Assembly: GCA_023525715.1 (NCBI GenBank)
Contig: CM042010.1
Span: 61,555,729 to 61,619,728 of the forward strand
Source: Cichorium intybus
Lineage: Eukaryota; Streptophyta; Magnoliopsida; Asterales; Asteraceae
Length of the DNA stretch: 64,000 nt
Direction of reading: 5' to 3'
Part shown: in pieces, positions 9,455-19,336 of the stretch
Numbering within the stretch: the stretch's first letter is position 1
Layout: each line of letters begins with the position of its first letter
Position numbers and translations under genes: made by a program
Notes under the pieces: generated by a model
Told to the model about the DNA's origin: nothing
The model's database searches: none
What the model saw: the letters and a program-made list of their open reading frames with translations, nothing else

Positions 9455-9594
9455 TCAAAAATATGTTACAAAAATTCAAAACATGGTTTAAAATGTATAA
9501 AAGAAATAAAGAAAATAGTTATAAAAATATTATATTAAAAAATTATATAAATAATGATATATTAGATCAATTATTTAGTAATTGTCATGACTAA
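9448..9594 (+). CDS. Small basic ORF, 48 aa
   Basis: Starts at the ATG inside the last codons of the 79-aa gene (ACATGGTAA) and stops at TAA 9592-9594, overlapping the polymerase start by 8 nt (ATGACTAA). The product begins M-V-I-K-N, has an aromatic/basic K-T-W-F-K segment and ends L-D-Q-L-F-S-N-C-H-D. Component B carries a longer version with the same ends. Function is unknown. Confidence 0.6.
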   Translation: MVIKNMLQKFKTWFKMYKRNKENSYKNIILKNYINNDILDQLFSNCHD

Positions 9595-11133
9595 TAATAA
9601 ATATAGCAAATATAGCAATCAAAAAAGTAAAGAAAAACCTAAAGTTAACCCTAATAGTACATTTATAACAACCACAATAGATAATCGAAAAGTAATCGCA
9701 TATATTGATACAGGTGCAACACTATGTTTTGGAAAAAAGAATATTTTAGCAAAATGGGAAAAACTTAAAATACCATATAGTATAAAAGATGTAAATGAGT
9801 TTAAAACCGAATGTAGTCAGCTTTTAGAAAAAGGAATTATAAGAAATAGCACGAGTCCACACTCTGCACCCGCCTTTTATGTAGAAAATCATAATGAAAT
9901 AAAACGAGGAAAAAGAAGAATGGTTATTAATTATAAAAAAAATGAATGATGCAACTATTGGAGATTCATATAAATTACCAAGAAAAGAATACATTTTAGA
10001 AAAACTAAAAGGAAATACACACTTTAGCACATTTGATGCAAAATCAAGATATTGGCAACTACGACAACACGAAGATACGAAACCACTAACGGCTTTTTCA
10101 TGTCCACCTCAGCGACACTACGAATGGAACGTTCTACCATTTGGTCTAAAACAAGCACCCGCAATATATCAAAGGTTTATGGATTCAACCTTAAATGGTT
10201 TGGATCAAATATGTCTTGCATATATTGATGATATTATTGTTTTTACCAATGGAAATGAACAATTACACCTTGAAGCAGTTATTAAAGTTTTACAAAGAAT
10301 TAAAGAAAAAGGTTTAGTTTTATCAAAAAAGAAATCTAAACTTTTACAAACTAAAGTTGAATATTTAGGACTAAAAATCGAAGAAAACGGACAACTTTCT
10401 TTAACAGATAATGTTCGAGAAAAATTGTATTTATTTCCTGATAAACTAGAAAACCGGAAACAAATACAACGATTTCTTGGCTGTTTAAACAAATCGCCGA
10501 ACAAGGTTTTCTAAAAAATTTAGCAAATGAAAGAAGAATTTTACAAAAGAAAATATCAGAAAAATACCATGGTCTTGGACCAATGAAGATACTATTTTAG
10601 TCAAAAATATAAAAGAAAAAATTCATGTTTTACCAACACTATACAACTCGCTACCGGACGACTTTTTAATAGTCGAAACGGATGCATCAAAAGATACATA
10701 GGCAGGATGCCTATAAGCAATTATACATGGAAAAATATTATTGGGTTTAGACACCGAGGGAAACCTTCTACCTAAACCATTCGAAGCATACAGTGATACG
10801 AAAGTATCATCAAAAGTATACAGTAATACGAAAGTATTACCAGAAGCATACAGTGATACGAAAGTATCATCAAAAGTATACAGTAATACGAAAGTATTAC
10901 CAGAAGCATACAGTGATACGAAAGTATCATCAAAAGTATACAGTAATACGAAAGTATTACCAGAAGCATACATTGATACGAAAGTATCATAAAAAGCATA
11001 CATTGATACGAAAGTATCATCAAAAGTATACATTGATACGAAAGTATCATCAAATTATACGCATTACAGGTACATAAAGACTGAGCACAACCACATAGCA
11101 GATACATTGACGAGAGAATGGAAGCCATTATGA
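9587..11133 (+). pseudogene. Protease/reverse transcriptase polyprotein (component A), broken
   Basis: Protease motif Y-I-D-T-G-A-T is present, but about 350 nt between protease and RT are deleted at a repeated AAAATACCA. RT shows the F-D-A-K-S, L-P-F-G-L-K-Q-A-P and Y-I-D-D motifs. One extra A near 9945 and an indel near 10490 shift the frame, and TAG codons occur near 10700. The array joins directly to the RNase H tail (H-N-H-I-A-D), so the central Glu/Asp part of RNase H is absent. The stop overlaps the transactivator start by 16 nt. Confidence 0.92.
10794..11049 (+). repeat. 30-bp hairpin array (9 units)
   Basis: Nine units: TGATAC and TAATAC stems alternate six times, then three TGATAC units follow. 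All have the GAAA loop. Adjacent units make a 60-bp higher-order repeat (20 residues). Confidence 0.93.
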
Positions 11134-12497
11134 AGCAAATCCAGCACCAGCTAAAACAGAAGCAGGAACAAAAAGTAGCCATGATGAAGCAACTAGAAAC
11201 AATCAAGAAAGAAGAAGAACAGCTCTAACAAACACTACAGATATTGTCAACACAGTTCACTCCAGTCAAATAAGACGCAGAAAAGTCAACAGGCAGTTCA
11301 ACCATTCCACCTACACCAACAATCCAGCAAATTTCATCAGACAATACCGATAAACAACAGGAGAAGCCATCATCATCCACATGTAACTCTCAAGAAATAT
11401 TCAAAACTCATCAACAATCAACCGATGCAGAAACGAAGAAATGGTACGTTATTTTTAACGGACCACACAAAGGAATCTATAACGATTGGGGAATTGCAAA
11501 TTCTCATATCGTTGGAAAGAACGTTACACACAAAAGTTACAAAACAAAAGCTGAAGCAGAAACAGCATTCAGAGAAGCATACAAAACGGTTACAACTAAA
11601 GCCGTTGAAAAATCATCAAAAACAACCATCCTTGGAATCCTTCCAAAAACAGAACCACAACCAAAATCTTTAAACCAGTTAAACGCAGCCAAAGCAGCCC
11701 TACAAGCTATACCATTTACAAAAGAAAAAGAATTAATGAAAAAACCAACCACAGAAAAATTCGCAAAATTATGGGACAGCCTAGTCTCATACACAGAGGT
11801 CCATTCACTAATGGGCTTTTACCCAGTCATAAGAAAGCCAGGAGCAAAAGCAATCTTCTTAGCCAACCTTACCGATCCAATGACTCTTTGGGAATATTTC
11901 ACCCATGGATTCATCGATACAATCTACCTAAATGGAAACAACCTACAATGCATAAGTGAATTTCCAACTAATTTTCAATCAGTTATTCGCCATTACAAGA
12001 CACGTTTTGCAAAAGAACGTGATTTATTCATTAAATTACATTCCAGTTATCCATTTTTCGATGAAGACTCTCAACTACTAGTTTCAAGTATTACATTTGC
12101 ATACATGGGAATTAGTAATGGATCCAAGCCAACAAAAGATGAACTACCACACGAAACACCAACACAAGACCATCTAATTTTTGCATTAGCAGGAGTTTAT
12201 TTAGCCTCTTCAAGAATAGGCAACAAAAAAGATTAAAAATCACAAGTCAGGATAAACTATTGCAGTAAAACATTTCTATTATATACAACAAATGACACAG
12301 AAATATCAACTGAAGGAATGCAAGCCGTAGAACGATTCGAAGAACCATTTGAAACATTCTCGCATCATCTTGCCGTTCTACCTGCAGAAATTAAAAAACA
12401 ATTATGCAAACATATTATGCATTTTCCACGTCATCAATGCAATTATTGTCAAGAAAACAAGGACGAGACACCATTCATGGAGATAATGGAAGAATAG
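11118..12497 (+). pseudogene. Transactivator/viroplasmin, three nonsense codons
   Basis: Aligns throughout with the intact 462-aa copies but carries in-frame TAA at 11226, 11271 and 12234. A 9-nt loss shortens an Ala/Lys repeat. The viroplasmin-type domain (W-Y-V-I-F-N-G-P...G-I-Y-N-D-W) remains readable. Confidence 0.93.
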
Positions 12498-13004
12498 TAC
12501 ACAACAGTATACCGCACTCAACAAAAGCAATCAACGACGCTTAATTCACGGTGGTGAGGATTTGGATTTATTCACAAAGAATATTTGTGAACCCCACCCT
12601 CATCATATTTACCATTATGTAGACTTTTATATTTTGTCGTTTGTTTTCCATTATGTAAATTAGGTGCTAGTCACCATCATGTAGTTTGTCTTTATTGTTA
12701 TGGTGCTAGACACAATAATGTAGTGCTAGACACCACTAGTTAGTGTATTATTAGTGTAGGATACTATTAGACTCTAGAAGAGTCCCTCATGTACTATAAA
12801 TAAGGCATTTGCCTAGTGTAATAAATCAGAGCTTATTTGTGTTAAGTTTTGAGTGCTCTCAAAATTCCTCTGTTGAAGCCTTATGCTTCTGAATAATAGC
12901 AGAGTTCTCTGTTGAAGCCTCGCGCTTCTGAATAGCAGAGCCTATCGAAGTATCCACGAAGCAGTTAATCAACGCATCGTCCATACATCAGTCAGGTACA
13001 TCCC
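12498..13004 (+). promoter_or_regulatory. Intergenic region, P1 type, truncated
   Basis: TATA box at 12795-12802 and AATAAA at 12820-12825. It is cut in the leader at about 13004 (GTACATCCC then GGATATTACG), before the leader ORF and PBS. Confidence 0.8.
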
Positions 13005-13528
13005 GGATATTACGTTCAATTCTATTTTTAAATCTTTGTTTATGAATCTTTAATGCAAAATAATATCGATTGTTTTGTATTTGTATTTTCGAATCGGTCA
13101 TGATGTATGAAGATGTGTAAGGGATCTACCTGACTGATGTCTGGACGATGCGTTGATTAACTGCTTCGTGGATACTTCGATAGGCTCTGCTATTCAGAAG
13201 CGCGAGGCTTCAACAGAGAACTCTGCTATTCAGAAGCATAAGGCTTCAACAGAGGAATTTTGAGAGCTCTCAAAATTCCTCTGTTGAAGCCTTATGCTTC
13301 TGAATAGCAGAGTTCTCTGTTGAAGCCTCGCGCTTCTCAATAGCAGAGCCTATCGAAGTATCCACGAAGCAGTTAATCAACGCATCGTCCGGACATCAGT
13401 CAGGTACATCCCTTACACATCTTCATACATCATGACCGATTCGAAAATACAAATACAAAACAATCGATATTATTTTGCATTAAAGATTCATAAACAAAGA
13501 TTTAAAAATAGAATTGAACGTAATATCC
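13005..13528. repeat. Near-perfect 524-bp leader palindrome
   Basis: A minus-strand leader (13005-13266) is followed with no spacer by a plus-strand leader (13267-13528), centred on AGAGCTCT. Each arm holds the start of the 60-aa leader ORF (ATG at 13101 minus and 13432 plus) and both leader stem-loops. Only a few mismatches separate the arms. Confidence 0.9.
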
Positions 13529-13538
13529 ATCTCCCTGC

Positions 13539-14179
13539 CCTCATCATATCTTGTAATAATGTAGACTTTTAGTTTTTGTCGTTTGTTTTTAATTATGTAA
13601 ATTAGGTGCCAGTCACCATCCTATAGTTTGTCTTTATTTGTAAGTGCTAGACACAATAATGTTGTGTCAATAATAGCACGTATGCAGTAGCAGCCCTCAT
13701 GTACTATAAATAAGGCGTTTGCCTAGTGTAATAAAGCAGAGCTTATTTGTGTTAAGTTTTTAGTGCTCTCAAAATTCCTCTGTTGAAGCCTTATGCTTCT
13801 GAATAGCAGAGTTCTCTGTTGAAGCCTCACGCTTCTGAATAGCAGAGCCTATCGAAGCATCTACGAAGCAGTTAATCAACGCATCAATCCAAGCATCAGT
13901 CAGGTACATCCCTTACACATCCTCATACATCATGACCGATTCGAAAATACAAATACAAAACAATCGATATTATTTTGCATTAAAGATTCATAAACAAAGA
14001 TTTAAAAATAGAATTGAACGTAATATCCATCTCCCTATAACACAGTTAGAGGTTGATATCTACGATAATCAGCTTAAGTATCTACATGCAGGAATTTCAG
14101 AAACCATATGTTAAACCATTCCGCATTTATTTTGCTATATTTCTGTTATTATCCATATGTCCATTTATGTTTCCCCATT
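13539..14179 (+). promoter_or_regulatory. Intergenic region, P2 type
   Basis: Begins inside the P2 sequence downstream of a transactivator (CCCTCATCATATC), fused to the palindrome at 13538. TATA box is at 13705-13712 and AATAAA at 13730-13735, followed by leader stem-loops and the leader ORF. Confidence 0.82.
13932..14114 (+). CDS. Conserved 60-aa leader ORF
   Basis: Open, with conservative changes (Val to Ile, Arg to Gly, Thr to Ile) relative to the commonest version. Lies 65 nt before the PBS. Confidence 0.58.
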   Translation: MTDSKIQIQNNRYYFALKIHKQRFKNRIERNIHLPITQLEVDIYDNQLKYLHAGISETIC

Positions 14180-14191
14180 TGGTATCAGAGC
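14180..14191 (+). other. tRNA-iMet primer-binding site
   Basis: TGGTATCAGAGC followed by TAAGTAACG, the first unit of the downstream repeat. Confidence 0.9.
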
Positions 14192-14514
14192 TAAGTAACG
14201 ATTTTATGGTAAGTAACGATTTTACTATACTAAGTAACGATTTTATGGTAAGAAACGATTTTACTATATCAGAGCTAAGTAACGATTTTACTATATCAAA
14301 GCTAAGTAACGATTTTATGGAAAGAAACGATTTTACTATATCAGAGCTAAGTAACAATTTAATTCATGATAAGTAACGAGCTAAACTACAATCTAATATG
14401 ACAAATAACAATATTTAATTAGAAAGATAAGTCAAGATTGAAAGCTAAGTTATGATTTTAATAAATACTATAATTAGTAAATATAAGCAACGATTTAATT
14501 AAAAAACAACTCTT
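14192..14514 (+). repeat. Post-PBS degenerate tandem repeats
   Basis: About seven units of TAAGTAACGATTTTA type. Several include ATCAGAGC, repeating the 3' part of the PBS. It ends at the ATG-ATG of the movement protein. Confidence 0.82.
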
Positions 14515-15463
14515 ATGATGTCTACATCTAACGAGAATAATGAATCAATAATTATTAATAACGAAGAAAATGAATCAGGATATATATTTGATGCTCTAGT
14601 TAGTAAAAATAATATAAATAAAGATGCTATTAGAAAATCAAATTTTACATTATCAGAAAAACATAATTTTAAATACGAAACACTTAAAAATCTATTTTCA
14701 AGAAAAAATATTATTTATTATGGTAAAATAGTAGGTGAAGAACCGATACCTATAGAATCAACTCAAGGAAATATAATTATACCTATTATTAATAAACAAC
14801 AAATCAAAAATAAAATACAACATATCAAAGAAATAGATCGATCAAAGATAGCATATATTCATATATCTACAATTCAAGTAATTTTGAAAAGTACTTTTAG
14901 TGATTTAGATACACCAATAGAATTAGAAATTAGACATGATCGTATAATTAATAGTCAAGAAAGTATTATTGCAAAAGGAAAAGGAAATTTAATTGAAGGA
15001 AAAATAAAATTTAATATAAATATACAATTAGGACTTAGTTTAAAAGATAGAAATCTAAGTAATAGTATTACAGTAAGATAAATTATTAAGACAAAATTTT
15101 ATGTTAAAAGGAAATCATCCTTTTACTTTAACATATCAAATAAACTATGCATTAACAAATTCTCATCATAGTATTACATTTAAAACAGAAGATAGAATTC
15201 ATATTGATAAACTATTTGAACCTTTATTATCTCTTGAATCACCAAAAAGAATAGATAATAAACCAGTTTATGAAATAGATTTTCGACAACAAATAATTAC
15301 ACCTTTAGTTAAAAGAGACCCAATAATAGAGCCTCCAATTTCAACAATTACAGGAAGATCCTCTATTTCAGAAATACAACCTTCAACATCTACGGAAAAT
15401 AGAAAAAATGAAAACATTGTAGAAATAAAAGAAATGATTAGATCATTAAGTTTAAGAATATGA
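14515..15463 (+). pseudogene. Movement protein, frameshifted
   Basis: Two bases are lost near 15080, dividing a 316-aa-type protein into 188-aa and 120-aa ORFs. Otherwise close to the intact copies. ATGA overlap with the next gene is kept. Confidence 0.9.
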
Positions 15464-15666
15464 CAGAATCATCTAGTAGTAAAATAAATGATATAGATTT
15501 ACAAATGAAAGATGAAATTACAGTAAATGAAAAAATGCATATAATAAATAAAAAACTAAACAATCTCATAGAAATGAAACAACAATTATTGGTAAAACAA
15601 ATACCAGAGATATTACAAAAAATTGAACAGATTTATAAATTATTAGAAGTTAAAAATACTAATTAA
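15460..15666 (+). pseudogene. 79-aa coiled-coil protein, 3' truncated
   Basis: Open for 68 codons, but the last residues are lost where V-K-N-T joins mid-protease sequence at about 15658. The join lies within short shared A/T-rich sequence. Confidence 0.8.
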
Positions 15667-17124
15667 AATTACTATTGCTGATAAATCTGTACATAACATT
15701 TGGTATGTAGGAAGAAATATTAGTGTTATTATAGAAAAAACTCCTTTTATCACACCAACCATATATCAACATGATTCAGGAATAGATCTTGTTATTGGAA
15801 ATAATTTTTTAAAATTATATAATCCTTTTGTTCAAACAACCGAATACATAAGCATCAAACACCCATCTAAAGGAATTATAAAAACCTCTATAATTAAACA
15901 ATATGATCTTATTAAAATAATGAAACAAGAAGTTGGTTTTCAACTACGAGTATTATTAACATTAACAAAAGATATTGCTGAAAAACAACTAGAAGAAGTA
16001 TGTAGTGAAAATCCATTAGATCAATTAAAAAACACAAATAATCAAGAAATTAAAATACTACTAAAAGATCCTAAAGCAGAAATTAATGTACCTAATAAAA
16101 TACCATATAGTATAAAAGATGTAAATTAGTTTAAAACCGAATGTAGTCAGCTTTTAGAAAAAGGAATTATAAGAAATAGCACGAGTCCACACTCTGCACC
16201 CGCCTTTTATGTAGAAAATCATAATGAAATAAAACGAGGAAAAAGAAGAATGGTTATTAATTATAAAAAAATGAATGATGCAACTATTGGAGATTCATAT
16301 AAATTACCAAGAAAAGAATACATTTTAGAAAAACTAAAAGGAAATACACACTTTAGCACATTTGATGCAAAATCAGGATATTGGCAACTACGACTACACG
16401 AAGATACGAAACCACTAACAGCTTTTTCATGTCCACCTCAGCGACACTACGAATGGAACGTTCTACCATTTGGTCTAAAACAAGCACCCGCAATATATCA
16501 AAGGTTTATGGATTCAACCTTAAATGGTTTGGATCAAATATGTCTTGCATATATTGATGATATTATTGTTTTTACCAATGGAAATGAACAATTACACCTT
16601 GAAGCAGTTATTAAAGTTTTACAAAGAATTAAAGAAAAAGGTTTAGTTTTATCAAAAAAGAAATCTAAACTTTTACAAACTAAAGTTGAATATTTAGGAC
16701 TAAAAATCGAAGAAAACGGACAACTTTCTTTAACAGATAATGTTCGAGAAAAATTGTATTTATTTCCCGATAAACTAGAAAACCGGAAACAAATACAACG
16801 ATTTCTTGGCTGTTTAAACTACATCGCAGAACAAGGTTTTCTAAAAAATTTAGCAAATGAAAGAAGAATTTTACAAAAGAAAATATCAGAAAAAATACCA
16901 TGGTCTTGGACCAATGAAGATACTATTTTAGTCAAAAATATAAAAGAAAAAATTCATGTTTTACCAACACTATACAACTCGCAACCGGACGACTTTTTAA
17001 TAGTCGAAACGGATGCATCAAAAGATACATGGGCAGGATGCCTAAAAGCAATTATACATGGAAAAATATTATTGGGTTTAGACACCGAGGGAAACCTTCT
17101 GCCTAAACCATTCGAAGCATACAG

Positions 17125-17427
17125 TGATACGAAAGTATCATCAAAAGTATACAGTAATACGAAAGTATTACCAGAAGCATACAGTGATTCGAAGCATACA
17201 GTGATACGAAAGTATTACCAGAAGCATACAGTGATCCGAAAGTATCATCAAAAGTATACAGTAATACGAAAGTATCATCAAAAGTATACAGTAATACGAA
17301 AGTATTACCAGAAGCGTACAGTGATACGAAAGTATTACCAGAAGCATACAGTGATACGAAAGTATCATCAAAAGTAAACAGTAATACGAAAGTATTACCA
17401 GAAGCATATATTGATACAAAATTATCA
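17125..17427 (+). repeat. 30-bp hairpin array, rearranged (about 10 units)
   Basis: Contains perfect units plus mixed units, a 16-nt local duplication near 17187 and a final unit with an AAAA loop and a weakened stem. Confidence 0.85.
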
Positions 17428-17690
17428 TCAGAAGTATTAAAAACTGATAAATACGAGAAAAAATTATGTAAATATGTATCGGGAACATTTTCCCAAACTG
17501 AACAAAACTACAGAACACATGAAAGAGAAACACTGGCATGTCTCAGAACCTTAAAGAAATGGAAAATCGATCTACTACAGACAAGATTTGAACTCCGAAC
17601 AGATTCAAAATATCTGTTAGGATTCTGGCGATACAAGTTACAAGAAGATTACTGTCGTGGAAGGCTAATCCGTTGGCAGTTACAATTACA

Positions 17691-17949
17691 TAGGGGTGCA
17701 AACGAGCCGAGCCGAGCCCGAGCCTGGCCAAGCTCGGCTCGGGCTCGTTAAGAAATATACAGGGCTCGGCTCGGGCTCGGCTCGTTACGAGCTTTATGAA
17801 CCCAAGCTCGGCTCGGGCTCGTTAAGAAATATACAGGCTCGGCTCGGGCTCGGGCTCGGCTCGTTTAATTATTTACAAGCCTAAATGAGCTTAAGCTCGG
17901 CTCGAGCTCGTTAAGAAGCTCGTTTACTCTAATGATTAAATATGTTTTA

Positions 17950-18030
<81 letters not shown>

Positions 18031-18216
18031 CTCGTTTAGGGCTCGCGAGCCTAATCGAGCTTGGTGACACAGGCTCGGCTCGGGCTCGTTTAATAAACGA
18101 GCCTTATATTTAAGCTCGGGCTCGGCTCGGGCTCGTTTAAAATCGGTCTCGAGCCGAGCTTTTATCGAGCCGGTCCCGGGTAGCTCACGAGCCGGCTCGG
18201 CTCATTTGCACCCCTA
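17691..18216. mobile_element. hAT-type MITE, 526 bp
   Basis: Begins TAGGGGTGCAAA and ends TTTGCACCCCTA, perfect 12-bp terminal inverted repeats. It is flanked by an 8-bp duplication CAATTACA (17683-17690 and 18217-18224). Removing it restores the RNase H sequence seen in sibling copies. The interior is rich in GGCTCG repeats around a TA microsatellite. It encodes no transposase. TIR start and 8-bp duplication fit the hAT superfamily. Confidence 0.93.
17955..18028. repeat. (TA)37 microsatellite inside the MITE
   Basis: An uninterrupted TA run of 74 bases, bordered by T-rich sequence on the left and GGCTCG repeats on the right. Confidence 0.95.
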
Positions 18217-18293
18217 CAATTACACCAGTTTCATCCATATCTCAGGTACATAAAGACTGAGCACAACCACATAGCAGATACATTGACGAGAGA

Positions 18294-19336
18294 ATGGAAG
18301 CCATTATGAAGCAAATCCAGCACCAGCTAAAACAGAAGCAGGAACAAAAAGTAGCCATGATGAAGCAACTAGAAACAATCAAGAAGGAAGAAGAACAGCT
18401 CCAACAAACACTGCAGATATTGTCAACACAGTTCACTCCAGTCAAAGAAGACGCAGAAAAGTCAACAGGCAGTTCAACCATTCCACCTACACCAACAATC
18501 CAGCAAATTTCATCAGATAATACCGATAAACAACAGGAGAAGCCATCATCATCCACCTGTAACTCTCAAAAAATATTCAAAACTCATCAACAATCAACTG
18601 ATGCAGAAACGAAGAAATGGTACGTTATTTTTAACGGACCACACAAAGGAATCTATAACGATTGGGGAATTGCAAATTCTCATATCGTTGGAAAGAACGT
18701 TACACACAAAAGTTACAAAACAAAAGCTGAACCAGAAACAGCATTCAGAGAAGCATACAAAACGGTTACAACTGAAACCGTTGAAAAATCATCAAAGACA
18801 ACCATCCTTGGAACCCTTTTAAAAACAGAACCACAACCAAAGTCTTTAAACCAGTTAAACGCAGCCAAAGCAGCCAAAGCAGCCCTACAAGCTATACCAT
18901 TTACAAAAGAAAAAGAATTAATGAAAAAACCAACCACAGAAAAATTCGCAAAATTATGGGACAGCCTAGTCTCATACACAGAGGTCCATTCACTAATGGG
19001 CTTTTATCCAGTCATACGAAAACCAGGCCCAAAAGAAATTTTCTTAGCCAACCTTACCGATCCAATGACTCTTTGGGAATATTTCACCCATGGATTCATC
19101 GATACAATCTACCTAAATGGAAACAACCTACAGTGCATAAGAGAATTTCCAACTAATTTTCAATCAGTCATCCGCCATTACAAAACATGTTTTGCCAAGG
19201 AACGTGATTTATTCATTGAATTATATTCCAGCTATCCATTTTTTGATGAAGACTCACAGCTACTAATTCCAAGCATTACATTTACATACATGGGAATCAG
19301 TAATGGAACTAAGCCAACTAAAGACGAACTTCCACA
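18294..19336 (+). pseudogene. Transactivator/viroplasmin, 3' truncated
   Basis: Open for about 347 matching residues: N-terminal Gln/Lys-rich coiled coil, Ser/Thr/Pro linker and viroplasmin-type domain (about residues 107-160). It breaks at 19336 into inverted leader sequence, losing the C-terminal cysteine cluster. The ORF runs on through foreign sequence to 19379. Confidence 0.9.

Larger units (their letters stand above)
8017..13004 (+). mobile_element. Endogenous pararetrovirus copy, component A (short RNase H form)
   Basis: Runs PBS, post-PBS repeats, movement protein, 79-aa protein, small ORF, protease/RT, hairpin array, transactivator and P1 intergenic region, all on the plus strand. 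The end lies in the leader, where a large palindrome begins. No coat protein is present. Confidence 0.92.
15658..18309 (+). pseudogene. Protease/RT/RNase H polyprotein, 5' deleted, MITE-interrupted
   Basis: Lacks the protease D-T-G. Protease C-terminal and linker sequence follow, with a nonsense TAG at about 16127. The RT then stays open from 16250 through Y-I-D-D and the first RNase H Asp. A small local duplication in the array shifts the frame at about 17187. RNase H continues with the Glu motif (H-E-R-E-T-L-A) and second Asp motif (R-T-D-S-K-Y) before the MITE at 17691, and resumes at 18225 to H-N-H-I-A-D and the stop. Confidence 0.92.
13539..19336 (+). mobile_element. Endogenous pararetrovirus copy, component A (long RNase H form) with MITE
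   Basis: P2 promoter, PBS, movement protein, truncated 79-aa gene, protease/RT/RNase H with all RNase H blocks, and a transactivator truncated at 19336. A hAT-type MITE sits in the RNase H tail. The interval between the 79-aa gene and mid-protease is deleted. Confidence 0.92.

Noticed and set aside
10794..11049. CRISPR-like array
   Set aside because: The units are contiguous and translated, with no unique spacers or cas genes, in a plant viral context.
14053..14376. ORF crossing the PBS with a hydrophobic stretch (M-I-S-T-I-I-S...)
   Set aside because: It begins at a TTG codon, overlaps the leader ORF, reads through the repeats with varying length, and is lost in several copies.
17691..18216. 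Host gene or CpG island from the GC-rich block
   Set aside because: Terminal inverted repeats and target duplication identify a MITE. The open frames there (17543-17884) are low-complexity GGCTCG translations.
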